NCBI GenBank assembly: GCA_003222755.1
Contig: QHXA01000236.1
Coordinates: 4,146-9,879, forward strand
Direction: 5' to 3'
Source of the DNA: Acidobacteriota bacterium
Lineage (GTDB): Bacteria; Acidobacteriota; Terriglobia; 20CM-2-55-15
DNA length: 5,734 bases
The position numbers and the translations under genes were made by a program. The notes beneath the pieces are model-generated. The model saw nothing but the letters and a program-made list of their open reading frames with translations. It searched no databases and was not told where the DNA came from. Shown one piece after another: positions 1 through 5,734 of this stretch (position 1 is the first letter of the stretch; every line of letters starts with the position of its first letter).

Positions 1-1785
1 GGCGCGGTGCTGCCGATCCTGCATCTCAACGGCTACAAGATCGCCAGCCCGACGCTCCTCGCCCGCATCACGCGTGAGGAATTGGAACAGTTGCTCCGCG
101 GCTACGGGTGGACGCCCTACTTCGTCGAAGGTCGCGAGCCCCTTCTGATGCATGAGGCCATGGCCGCGGCACTCGACACAGCGGTGGAGCAGATCCAGAA
201 AATCCAGCAGGACGCCCGCCTCCACGGCAACTATGCGCGGCCGCGCTGGCCAATGATCGTTCTCAATTCACCCAAAGGATGGACTGGGCCGAAGATGGTT
301 GATGGCCTGCAGATTGAGGGCACCTTCCATTCGCACCAGGTGCCGCTCTCCGACGCAGCCACTCATCCCGAACACCTCAAGCTGTTGGAAGATTGGCTGA
401 GGAGCTACCGTCCGCAAGAACTCTTCGATGGGAAGGGATGCCTGAAGCCCGAACTAGCCGAACTTGCGCCCAAGGGTGAACGACGCATGGGCGCGAATCC
501 CCATGCCAACGGCGGCGTTCTGCTCCGCGACATGCGGATGCCGGATTTCCGGGATTATGCGGTCGATGTGCCATCGCCTGGAGTGCGCGGTATCGGCGAT
601 ACGCATGTGCTAGGGCGCTTCCTGCGCGACGTGGCGAAGCTGAATAGTGAACAGCGGAATTTCCGGGTCTTTGGTCCTGATGAGACGCTCTCCAACGGCC
701 TCGAAGCCCTCTTTGAAGTGACTAACCGCCAATGGGACGTCGCGACCGTGCCTAACGACGAATTTCTCGCGCCCACGGGGCGCGTGATGGAAATGCTCAG
801 CGAGCACCAGTGCGAGGGCTGGCTCGAAGGTTACCTGCTTACCGGGCGACACGGCGTCTTCAATTGCTATGAGGCATTCATTCACATCGTCGACTCGATG
901 TTCAACCAGCACGCCAAGTGGTTGAAGGTGACGTCGCACCTGCCGTGGCGGCGGAAGATCGCCTCGTTAAACTACCTTTTGGCGTCCCATGTCTGGCGGC
1001 AGGATCATAACGGCTTCACGCATCAGGATCCGGGCTTCATCGACAACGTCGTAAACAAAAAGGCTGAGGTTGTTCGTGTTTATCTTCCCCCGGATGCAAA
1101 TTGCCTCCTCTCTGTGATGGACCATTGCCTGCGCAGCCGTCATTACGTCAACGTTGTGATCGCAGGCAAACATCCGGCGCCCCAATGGCTGACGATGGAC
1201 GCCGCCGTGAAGCACTGCACGGAGGGAATCAGCATCTGGCAGTGGGCCAGCAACGACCAGGGCGTCGCGCCCGACGTGGTCATGGCCTGCTGTGGCGACG
1301 TGCCCACACTGGAGACGCTCGCCGCCGTCTCCATATTGCGTGAGTATCTACCCGACTTGAAAATCCGGGTTGTCAACGTCGTCGATCTCATGAAGCTGCA
1401 GCCGCAAACCGAGCATCCGCACGGGCTGAGCGACATGGATTTCGACAAACTCTTCACCCGGGACAAGCCGGTCATCTTCGCCTTCCATGCGTATCCATGG
1501 CTGATCCACCGCCTGACTTACCGCCGCACCAACCACGATAACATCCACGTTCGGGGCTACAAGGAAGAGGGCACCATCACTACGCCCTTCGACATGACGG
1601 TGCTAAACGATCTGGACCGGTTCCACCTCGTGATGGACACAATCGATCGCCTGCCGCAGACCGGCGACAAGGGCATCGACCTGAAGCAGCACATGAAGGA
1701 GAAGCTAATCGAGCACAGGCAATACATCGAGAAATATGGCGAAGACTTGCCGGAGATCCGAAATTGGAAATGGAGTGCGAATTAG
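1..1785 (+). CDS. xfp: Phosphoketolase (Xfp/Xpk), C-terminal ~594 codons, 5' end outside window
   Basis: Thiamine-diphosphate enzyme that cleaves xylulose-5-phosphate (and in many members fructose-6-phosphate) with phosphate to acetyl phosphate plus glyceraldehyde-3-phosphate or erythrose-4-phosphate; cytosolic. The open frame runs from base 1 with no start of its own; the GTG at 7 is an internal valine. The first residues (GAVLPILHLNGYKIASPT) match the family just after the TPP-binding GDG motif, so about 200 N-terminal residues are missing from a usual ~800. Conserved family elements follow in order: the HLNGYK asparagine at the start; HSHQVPLSD near 328-351, whose second His (334-336) is an active-site residue in the family; NCYEAF with the TPP-activating Glu at 871-873; RQDHNGFTHQDPG with a conserved His at 1006-1008; and TTPFDMTVLNDLDRFHLV near the end. 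The C-terminus is intact, ending in TAG. The gene converges on doxX, 116 bp away. Assignment is very secure; substrate preference is not readable here. Confidence 0.97.
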   Translation, partial: GAVLPILHLNGYKIASPTLLARITREELEQLLRGYGWTPYFVEGREPLLMHEAMAAALDTAVEQIQKIQQDARLHGNYARPRWPMIVLNSPKGWTGPKMVDGLQIEGTFHSHQVPLSDAATHPEHLKLLEDWLRSYRPQELFDGKGCLKPELAELAPKGERRMGANPHANGGVLLRDMRMPDFRDYAVDVPSPGVRGIGDTHVLGRFLRDVAKLNSEQRNFRVFGPDETLSNGLEALFEVTNRQWDVATVPNDEFLAPTGRVMEMLSEHQCEGWLEGYLLTGRHGVFNCYEAFIHIVDSMFNQHAKWLKVTSHLPWRRKIASLNYLLASHVWRQDHNGFTHQDPGFIDNVVNKKAEVVRVYLPPDANCLLSVMDHCLRSRHYVNVVIAGKHPAPQWLTMDAAVKHCTEGISIWQWASNDQGVAPDVVMACCGDVPTLETLAAVSILREYLPDLKIRVVNVVDLMKLQPQTEHPHGLSDMDFDKLFTRDKPVIFAFHAYPWLIHRLTYRRTNHDNIHVRGYKEEGTITTPFDMTVLNDLDRFHLVMDTIDRLPQTGDKGIDLKQHMKEKLIEHRQYIEKYGEDLPEIRNWKWSAN

Positions 1786-1901
1786 GACTGGCAGCCGCAG
1801 TCAAGTATGTAGTCGCGTGGCTTCCGCGCCCGGGTTCACGACAAAGTATGCGCCACCTTCGCTCAGGCCGAATACGAAACCATTTGCCTGTGACATCAAT
1901 C

Positions 1902-2410
1902 TCAGGACTTCGATGGTATAGAGGCACTGCCGTGGCGCATGCTTAACGTAGCGGCGGCGCCACCAACAGCGAGCACAAGCAATGCGGTGACCACGTATGG
2001 TTCGGCTAAGAAATTCAGGCCGAGCAGCCCGTCGAGAGAAATCGCGCCTCCTCCGGTCAGGGCTATCCCGAATGCCGCTGTGGCATAAAGGAACGGCATC
2101 TCATGCCATTGCCGGCCGCAAAGAATCCGTTCTTCAAGTGGACGCTGATCATCGCGACAAGCATCGCCGAGAGAACGGCAGCAGCGCCGAATGGAGTAAG
2201 CAGTCCCACAGTAATCAGCAGGCCTCCTCCCATTTCGCTCAAACCTGCAGCGGTCGCAAATACGGCGCCGGGACGGAATCCGAGAGATTCGAAGAACCCG
2301 CCGGTTCCTTTGATGCCGTAACCGCCGAACCAGCCGAATAATTTCTGCGCGCCATGTCCCGCGATGGCCAAACCAAAGAGCGCTCTGATGATGAGTATTC
2401 CAGTATCCAT
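1902..2410 (-). pseudogene. doxX: DoxX-family integral membrane protein, disrupted by a one-base frameshift
   Basis: DoxX-family proteins are small four-helix membrane proteins linked to respiratory, thiosulfate/quinone or electrophile-stress functions. The ATG at 2410 follows a good ribosome-binding site. The first 102 codons (to 2105) carry a typical DoxX N-terminus: IIRALFGLAIAGHGAQKLFG, then WFGGYGIKGTGGFFESLG, then helices around residues 47-70 and 74-91. In this frame the protein then runs into 13 unrelated residues and stops at 2063. The DoxX sequence resumes in another minus frame from 2104, EMPFLYATAAFGIALTGGG, then a last helix near PYVVTALLVLAVGG, to a TGA at 1902-1904. Adding one base between 2105 and 2104 would turn GGC-ATG-AG into GGC-TAT-GAG and restore GYEMPFLYAT, giving a 169-residue protein of normal family length. 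This is either a recent mutation or a sequencing/assembly error. Codon use does not decay after the break, so the lesion is young or artefactual. It is second in an operon with pirin, 26 bp downstream. Confidence 0.85.
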
Positions 2411-2416
2411 GATGAG

Positions 2417-2423
2417 TCTCCTT
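2417..2423 (-). promoter_or_regulatory. Ribosome-binding site of doxX
   Basis: Reading the minus strand, AAGGAGA lies six bases before the ATG at 2410. It supports that start and shows doxX has its own translation signal inside the 26-bp gap after the pirin stop. Confidence 0.75.
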
Positions 2424-2436
2424 TATTCGTGTCTTC

Positions 2437-3312
2437 TCAGAAGTCAATCGAACCCATACGGCCCGAGCGGTAGTCCTCGAAGGCGTCATGAATTTCCTGC
2501 GGCGTGTTCATGACGAACGGCCCATAACGCGCGATCGGTTCATTCAGCGGCCGCCCACCGATGAGGAGCACGCGGGCCGAGGACTGACTTTCCGGCGGCG
2601 CTTCAATCCAGACTTCATCACCATCTCTCTCAAAAGGAACCATGTTGCCGCGCTGGACATCAGTGTGACTGCCGAAACGGACTGGACCACTAAGGACGTA
2701 GGCGAATGCGTTGAGATCGTGCGCTACAGGCTGAACGACTTTGCCTCCCGGTTTGAGCGCGACATCCAGATAGAAAATCGGCGTGCGCGTTTCAATGATG
2801 GCTCGGGCGCCGAGCGATTCACCTGCCACAACCCGCACTGCGACGTTTCCATCGGATGTCCGCGCGGACGGAATTTTCGCTGCTGGTATCTCCTGATAGT
2901 GCGGGCGGATCATCTTGTCCGTCTTCGGGAGATTCACCCAGAGCTGCACGCCGTGAAGCGTTCCTCCGGTCTGTTGAAATTCCTCCGAAGGCTCTTCAGA
3001 GTGGACAACGCCGCGGCCCGCCGTCATCCACTGAACGTCGCCCGCGGCCAGCTTTCCTTGGTGTCCCTGGGAATCCTTGTGACGGAAGCTTCCGGACAGC
3101 ATATAGGTTACGGTTTCAAAGCCGCGGTGCGGATGATCCGGAGCGCCTTTGGCTTCTCCCGGCCGGACTTCCATCGGACCCATTTCGTCGAGCAGCAGGA
3201 ACGGATCGAAATCCGACAATGCATCCGAAGGAAATGGGCGATGAACCAGAAAGCCTGCACCTTCCAGTGTAGGGATACCTTTGATGATATGAGAAACGGA
3301 ACGAACAGCCAT
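2437..3312 (-). CDS. Pirin-family cupin protein (possible quercetinase-type dioxygenase)
   Basis: A 291-residue bicupin of normal pirin length. In the N-terminal cupin the four metal ligands known from human pirin and E. coli YhhW are all present: the DHPHRGFETVTYML segment gives H60 and H62, and GVVHSEEP gives H104 and E106. The molecule should therefore bind Fe(II) or a similar metal. The second cupin covers roughly residues 165-270 (FYLDVALKPGGKV, then FAYVLSGPVRFG) and ends with the typical NTPQEIHDAFEDYRSGRMG tail. Pirins are cytosolic; some bacterial members open flavonol rings with O2, while others act as redox sensors or protein partners. The true substrate cannot be read from sequence. 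The ATG at 3312 has a very strong Shine-Dalgarno. It is the first gene of a two-gene unit with doxX and diverges from an HxlR regulator across 85 bp, which suggests control by that regulator and a role in handling quinones or other electrophiles (inference). Confidence 0.95.
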   Translation of the reverse strand: MAVRSVSHIIKGIPTLEGAGFLVHRPFPSDALSDFDPFLLLDEMGPMEVRPGEAKGAPDHPHRGFETVTYMLSGSFRHKDSQGHQGKLAAGDVQWMTAGRGVVHSEEPSEEFQQTGGTLHGVQLWVNLPKTDKMIRPHYQEIPAAKIPSARTSDGNVAVRVVAGESLGARAIIETRTPIFYLDVALKPGGKVVQPVAHDLNAFAYVLSGPVRFGSHTDVQRGNMVPFERDGDEVWIEAPPESQSSARVLLIGGRPLNEPIARYGPFVMNTPQEIHDAFEDYRSGRMGSIDF

Positions 3313-3316
3313 TGAG

Positions 3317-3327
3317 CACCTCCTCCT
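3317..3327 (-). promoter_or_regulatory. Very strong Shine-Dalgarno of the pirin gene
   Basis: On the minus strand AGGAGGAGGTG ends four bases before the ATG at 3312. It is nearly a full anti-16S complement and the strongest site in the window. Its upstream end overlaps the left arm of the 10-bp inverted repeat (3325-3334). Confidence 0.8.
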
Positions 3328-3382
3328 ACTTACTTTAAGTAACTGGTTGTCTTTGTAAAGTAGGCACTATAGAGTAAGTAGG
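3325..3382. repeat. 10-bp inverted repeat with arms 38 bp apart flanking the divergent promoters
   Basis: The left arm CCTACTTACT (3325-3334) and right arm AGTAAGTAGG (3373-3382) are exact reverse complements. The arms are 48 bp apart start to start, between four and five helical turns. A near-copy of the right arm, GTAAAGTAGG, sits at 3355-3364. The left arm overlaps the 13-bp operator. This could be a second pair of sites for the same regulator, letting it control its own gene as well as pirin. Confidence 0.55.
3330..3342. promoter_or_regulatory. Putative HxlR-type operator: 13-bp inverted repeat
   Basis: TTACTT-T-AAGTAA is a perfect 6-bp inverted repeat around one central base, lying just upstream of the pirin Shine-Dalgarno. 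TTAC/GTAA-like half-sites are in keeping with what is recalled for DUF24/HxlR operators, and the regulator gene is adjacent. A repressor bound here would block pirin-doxX transcription. No binding data are available; the call rests on symmetry and position. Confidence 0.5.
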
Positions 3383-3397
3383 TGTGGAGATGATTAC

Positions 3398-3769
3398 ATG
3401 CGCCGTTCGCAGGAACTCCCGCCGCGTTGCCCGCGGCCTACTCACGAATTGCTACAACTTCTGACCCGGCCCTGGACGATGCACATCCTGTGGGTTCTGA
3501 GCACATCCGGACCGACGCGGTTCGGCGCACTTCGCCGCCAAATCGACGGCATTTCGTCGCGCCTGTTGACCGAGAGGTTACGGAACCTGGAAGAGAAGGG
3601 ATTCATTTACCGCCACTACGAGCCGACGATCCCGCCTGCCGTAACTTACGGCTTAACCAAGCGCATGCAGGAAATCAGTGAAGCTCTGGATAAGCTCGAT
3701 GAACTCGCCCATAAGTGGCAGGACGAAGACGCCAAAGCCGGCCGGAAACGCAAACCTCGCGCTTCGTGA
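3398..3769 (+). CDS. HxlR/DUF24-family winged-helix transcriptional regulator
   Basis: A 123-residue protein, normal for the family, which binds DNA as a dimer. The pattern of the family is clear: C11-P12 near the N-terminus, LLTRPWTMHILWVL (residues 21-34), GPTRFGALRRQIDGIS (38-53), recognition helix SSRLLTERLRNLEEKG (53-68), wing FIYRHYEPTIPPAVTYGLT (69-87), then a C-terminal dimerisation helix and a basic, lysine/arginine-rich tail. The N-terminal cysteine corresponds to the residue that senses quinones, diamide or aldehydes in YodB-, CatR- and HypR-type members. It is the only cysteine here, so any oxidation would have to be intersubunit or mixed-disulfide. The ATG at 3398 has GGAG eight bases upstream. 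Divergent orientation from pirin-doxX makes that operon the likely target, probably together with its own promoter. Family assignment is secure; the inducer is inferred. Confidence 0.93.
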   Translation: MRRSQELPPRCPRPTHELLQLLTRPWTMHILWVLSTSGPTRFGALRRQIDGISSRLLTERLRNLEEKGFIYRHYEPTIPPAVTYGLTKRMQEISEALDKLDELAHKWQDEDAKAGRKRKPRAS

Positions 3770-3847
3770 TCGTCAATTCTGGCCGATGCGGGAGTTACGA
3801 AGAAGACGATCCGTTATCTATTCCAAATCGCGCCGGTCTCCGCTTAA
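3770..3847 (+). other. HTH-like 25-residue stretch after the regulator stop, no start codon
   Basis: Directly after the regulator's TGA, the same frame stays open for 25 codons, with LADAGVTKKTIRY followed by LFQIAPVSA, then TAA at 3845-3847. The first part resembles the N-terminal helix-turn-helix of MerR regulators (AGVSxKTIRYYE) and, less well, TetR recognition helices. There is no in-frame start codon, so it is not a gene by itself. It may be a remnant of a deleted regulator or a chance match. Confidence 0.2.
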
Positions 3848-3890
3848 GGTACCAACAACAGCTACACTGGGGCGTTCATTCGCGTGAATT

Positions 3891-4118
3891 GTGCGGTTAT
3901 TTCGCGGCGGACAATCGACAATTTTTGCTGTCACAAAACTACCGATGCCGGTTTTGACCATCGAGGGCGATAAAGCCATGGGTGGCGCGCTGGAAAACCA
4001 GGCGAAAATTGTGGCCAGTAAGGTTACATCAATCACATTAACGGACACCGGACACTGGCTTATGGAACAGAGACCGTCGGAAATGAAGGCCGAGCTCAGA
4101 CACTTTTTCGGCAAATGA
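3891..4118 (+). pseudogene. Alpha/beta hydrolase, C-terminal remnant
   Basis: The open frame from a GTG at 3891 gives 75 residues, but recognisable sequence starts near 3936. KLPMPVLTIEGDKAMGG is the beta-strand/turn that precedes the C-terminal part of epoxide-hydrolase- or dehalogenase-like enzymes. TDTGHWLMEQRPSEM contains the catalytic-His motif (His55 of this frame), and LRHFFGK is the usual final helix. A full enzyme has about 280-300 residues with the nucleophile elbow far upstream; that part is absent, and no nucleophile-elbow motif (G-x-S/D-x-G) is apparent between the regulator and this fragment. There is no ribosome-binding site at 3891. It therefore looks like the surviving 3' end of a deleted gene, and the residues before 3936 are probably not hydrolase. 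Its stop overlaps the ATG of the next open frame (ATGA, 4115-4118). Confidence 0.75.
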
Positions 4119-4366
4119 TCCGCATCACCACTTTGTCGGACCCGAGCGGTCAAGACCATGCGGCGTCGCCGTCTGCGGCGCTCGGTTCCTTTGGGAAGTT
4201 CGCCCGCCGCCCAATCGACATGAGTAACGAAGTCAATGACGCGGATACGGCGGACATTTTCACCGAGATTTCGCGCGGCGTTGATAAATGGTTATGGAAG
4301 GTGGAAGCGCATCTTCAGACCGGCGATAATCAAGCATGCCTGATCCCGATCCGCCAATCCAATTGA
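4115..4366 (+). pseudogene. dps: Dps/ferritin-like DNA-protection protein, C-terminal remnant
   Basis: The 83-residue frame contains the C-terminal part of a Dps-type protein. SGQDHAASPSAALGSFGKFA (residues 11-30) matches the region before the last helix, and NDADTADIFTEISRG (41-55) with VDKWLWKVEAHLQ (56-68) is the highly characteristic final helix. Full Dps proteins are about 160-180 residues and carry the ferroxidase His/Asp/Glu ligands in the N-terminal half; none of that is present, so the fragment could not oxidise or store iron. A lysine replaces the usual aromatic in the WLWFVEAHLQ motif, which fits relaxed selection. The frame begins at an ATG overlapping the hydrolase stop, but clear Dps similarity starts only after about 4130. 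The last 15 residues overlap the start of the next gene. It is a deletion remnant rather than a gene complete in itself. Confidence 0.75.
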
Positions 4367-5734
4367 CGAGCATAGCTTCGGCTGCCGAGCGTATGTTCCC
4401 GAAATTGAAGCCGGAACAGATCGAGCGAGCAGCCGCGCACGGTCACATCCGACGCGTCCAGGAAGGCGAAGTCCTCGTGGAAGCTGGCGCGCAAAACACG
4501 CGGTTCTTCATCGTCAGGACGGGCCGCTTGGAGATTGTTCGACCGCCGGGTACTGACGAACACCTCGTGGCGCCCCTGGGTCCAGGCCAGTTCACAGGCG
4601 AAACCAGCATGTTGGCCGGCCGCCGCGGATTGGTTCGAATACGCGCCAAGGAGGCCGGCGAACTGATTGAGCTCGAGCGCGAACAGTTGCTGGCCCTCGT
4701 GCAAACCGACAGCGAGCTGAGTGAAATTCTCATGCGCGCATTCATCCTGCGTCGCGTGGAGCTAATTGCCCGTGGTTACGGAGATGTGGTGCTGCTTGGC
4801 TCGATGCATTCCCCTGGCACGCTCCGCATCAAAGAGTTTCTGACTCGCAATAACCATCCATACTCATACATTGATCTCGACCGGGACTCTGGCGTCCAAG
4901 AACTGCTGGATCGTTTTCACGTCTCTGTACAGGACGTGCCGGTGGTCATATGCGGCGGCGATGTGGTGCTGCGCAATCCTTCTAATGATCAGATCGCCGA
5001 ATACCTCGGCTTCAACGACGCAATTGATCAGACGCAACTGCGTGATGTTGTCATTATCGGAGCAGGTCCCGCGGGACTTGCGGCGGCCGTGTACGGCGCA
5101 TCCGAAGGACTAGATGTTCTGGTCCTGGAGTCGAACGCTCCCGGAGGACAGGCCGGCGCCAGTTCAAAAATTGAAAACTACCTCGGCTTTCCCACAGGCA
5201 TCTCGGGGCAAGATCTCGCTGGGCGCGCATACTCCCAAGTCCACAAGTTCGGTGCACAAGTGATGATCGCCAAATCGGCTAAACGGCTGAAGTGTGATGG
5301 CAAGCCGTACGCGATTGACATCAACCGTGGACTGCCGGTGCCCGCACGCTCGATTATCATCGCGACCGGTGCTCAATACCGCAGGCTCTCACTCGAGAAC
5401 CTGGCGCAGTTCGAAGGTAACGGCGTCTATTATGGGGCAACGTTCGTGGAGTCGCAGTTGTGCGCCGGAGAAGAGGTGATTGTTATCGGCGGAGGCAACT
5501 CGGCTGGGCAGGCCGCCGTGTTTCTGGCGCAAACCACAAAGCACGTGTACCTGCTGGTCCGTTCGAGCGGACTGGCCGACAGCATGTCGCGTTATCTGAT
5601 CCGGCGAATTGAGGAGACTCCATCCATTACTTTGCTTCCTCACACTGAGGTCACCGCGCTCGAAGGAACTGATCGTCTCGAACGTGTGCGTTGGCAGAAC
5701 AGCAAGACCGGAAAAGTCGAGACGCACGAGGTCT
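4336..5734 (+). CDS. cNMP-binding / thioredoxin-like / thioredoxin-reductase-type flavin oxidoreductase, 3' end outside window
   Basis: The frame from ATG 4336 stays open for 466 codons and runs off the right edge. An in-frame TAA at 4327-4329 makes this the furthest upstream start; no good Shine-Dalgarno precedes it, and it overlaps the Dps remnant by 31 bp. Domain 1 (about residues 20-130) is a CRP-type cyclic-nucleotide-binding fold: EGEVLVEAGAQNTRFFIVRTG, then GQFTGETSMLAGRR with the G88-E89 pair of the phosphate-binding cassette. Domain 2 (about 150-227) is thioredoxin/glutaredoxin-like, with the cis-proline segment VPVVICGG (P202), but SMHS stands where CxxC is expected. Domain 3 (from 236) is thioredoxin-reductase-like: FAD motif GAGPAG (242-247), APGGQAGASSKIENYLGFP, IIIATGA, and the NAD(P) motif GGGNSAG (385-391). 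The reductase CxxC position reads YGATFVE instead of YCATCDG. It likely transfers electrons from NAD(P)H via FAD to an unknown acceptor, perhaps under nucleotide control. About 80-100 C-terminal residues should be missing. Confidence 0.93.
   Translation, partial: MPDPDPPIQLTSIASAAERMFPKLKPEQIERAAAHGHIRRVQEGEVLVEAGAQNTRFFIVRTGRLEIVRPPGTDEHLVAPLGPGQFTGETSMLAGRRGLVRIRAKEAGELIELEREQLLALVQTDSELSEILMRAFILRRVELIARGYGDVVLLGSMHSPGTLRIKEFLTRNNHPYSYIDLDRDSGVQELLDRFHVSVQDVPVVICGGDVVLRNPSNDQIAEYLGFNDAIDQTQLRDVVIIGAGPAGLAAAVYGASEGLDVLVLESNAPGGQAGASSKIENYLGFPTGISGQDLAGRAYSQVHKFGAQVMIAKSAKRLKCDGKPYAIDINRGLPVPARSIIIATGAQYRRLSLENLAQFEGNGVYYGATFVESQLCAGEEVIVIGGGNSAGQAAVFLAQTTKHVYLLVRSSGLADSMSRYLIRRIEETPSITLLPHTEVTALEGTDRLERVRWQNSKTGKVETHEV

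Larger units (their letters stand above)
3313..3397. promoter_or_regulatory. Divergent promoter/operator region between pirin-doxX and the HxlR regulator
   Basis: This 85-bp AT-richer gap must hold promoters for both directions. On the + strand a possible -35 TTGTCT (3347-3352) is followed after 15 bp by TATAGA (3368-3373). On the minus strand TATAGT (3371-3366) is a good -10 match without a clear -35; an alternative is TTTACA (3359-3354) with TAAAGT (3337-3332) at 16 bp, but that would give a very short leader. CTATAG (3367-3372) is itself palindromic and may serve both strands. A GGAG at 3386-3389 lies eight bases before the regulator ATG. The promoter hexamers are guesses; that the region is regulatory is well supported by the gene layout. 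Confidence 0.6.

Noticed and set aside
1786..1802. GACTG-7-CAGTC hairpin just after the phosphoketolase stop
   Set aside because: A five-base-pair stem with no following T run is too weak to call a terminator. No convincing terminator was seen in the 116-bp convergent gap.
2856..3272. Second + strand open frame opposite pirin (138 codons)
   Set aside because: Another shadow of the pirin codons: low-complexity Arg/Pro/Ser composition, no family resemblance.
2488..3315. Long + strand open frame (275 codons) opposite pirin
   Set aside because: It lies entirely antisense to a clear pirin gene with complete metal-binding motifs. The translation is arginine-rich with no recognisable domain, as expected for a shadow frame in GC-rich DNA.
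3873..3893. Near-palindrome ATTCGCGTGAAT upstream of the hydrolase remnant
   Set aside because: Imperfect (10 of 12 positions), with no functional gene start or regulator attached to it; expected by chance.
3818..4159. Minus-strand 113-codon frame across the hydrolase remnant
   Set aside because: No recognisable domain; it is antisense to identifiable hydrolase and Dps sequence.
4330..4745. Minus-strand open frames opposite the cNMP-binding domain
   Set aside because: The + strand encodes a continuous, recognisable cNMP/thioredoxin/reductase protein; these frames are its antisense shadows.

Overview
The window is GC-rich bacterial DNA carrying stress and redox genes around a central-carbon enzyme. 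The lineage cannot be fixed from the sequence. The combination of a phosphoketolase, a pirin/DoxX pair and a cNMP-binding/thioredoxin-reductase fusion suggests a soil or sediment bacterium, for example Acidobacteriota or a proteobacterium. That is a weak inference.

Layout. Positions 1-1785 (+) hold the last ~594 codons of a phosphoketolase (xfp) whose start lies outside the window. It converges on a minus-strand pair, pirin (3312 to 2437) followed 26 bp later by a DoxX-family membrane protein (2410 to 1902). The doxX frame is broken by one missing base near 2104/2105. Divergent from pirin, across an 85-bp intergenic region rich in inverted repeats, is a small HxlR/DUF24 regulator (3398-3769, +) with an N-terminal cysteine typical of redox/quinone sensors. 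Next come two 5'-truncated remnants on the + strand: the C-terminal end of an alpha/beta hydrolase (to 4118) and the C-terminal third of a Dps-like ferritin (to 4366). The window ends inside a long gene (from 4336, running off the right edge) encoding a cyclic-nucleotide-binding domain, a thioredoxin-like domain and a thioredoxin-reductase-type FAD/NAD(P) oxidoreductase. The cysteine pairs expected in the thioredoxin-like and reductase domains are missing.

How the genes may work together. The HxlR regulator, pirin and DoxX form a compact regulator/effector module. It resembles the DUF24-controlled catechol/quinone detoxification units of Firmicutes, where a DoxX protein is paired with a ring-cleaving dioxygenase. 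Here a pirin (cupin, possible quercetinase-type dioxygenase) would take the dioxygenase role. The Dps remnant and the flavin oxidoreductase fit the same oxidative-stress theme. Phosphoketolase is a metabolic neighbour with no demonstrated link. No RNA genes, insertion sequences or CRISPR arrays were seen.
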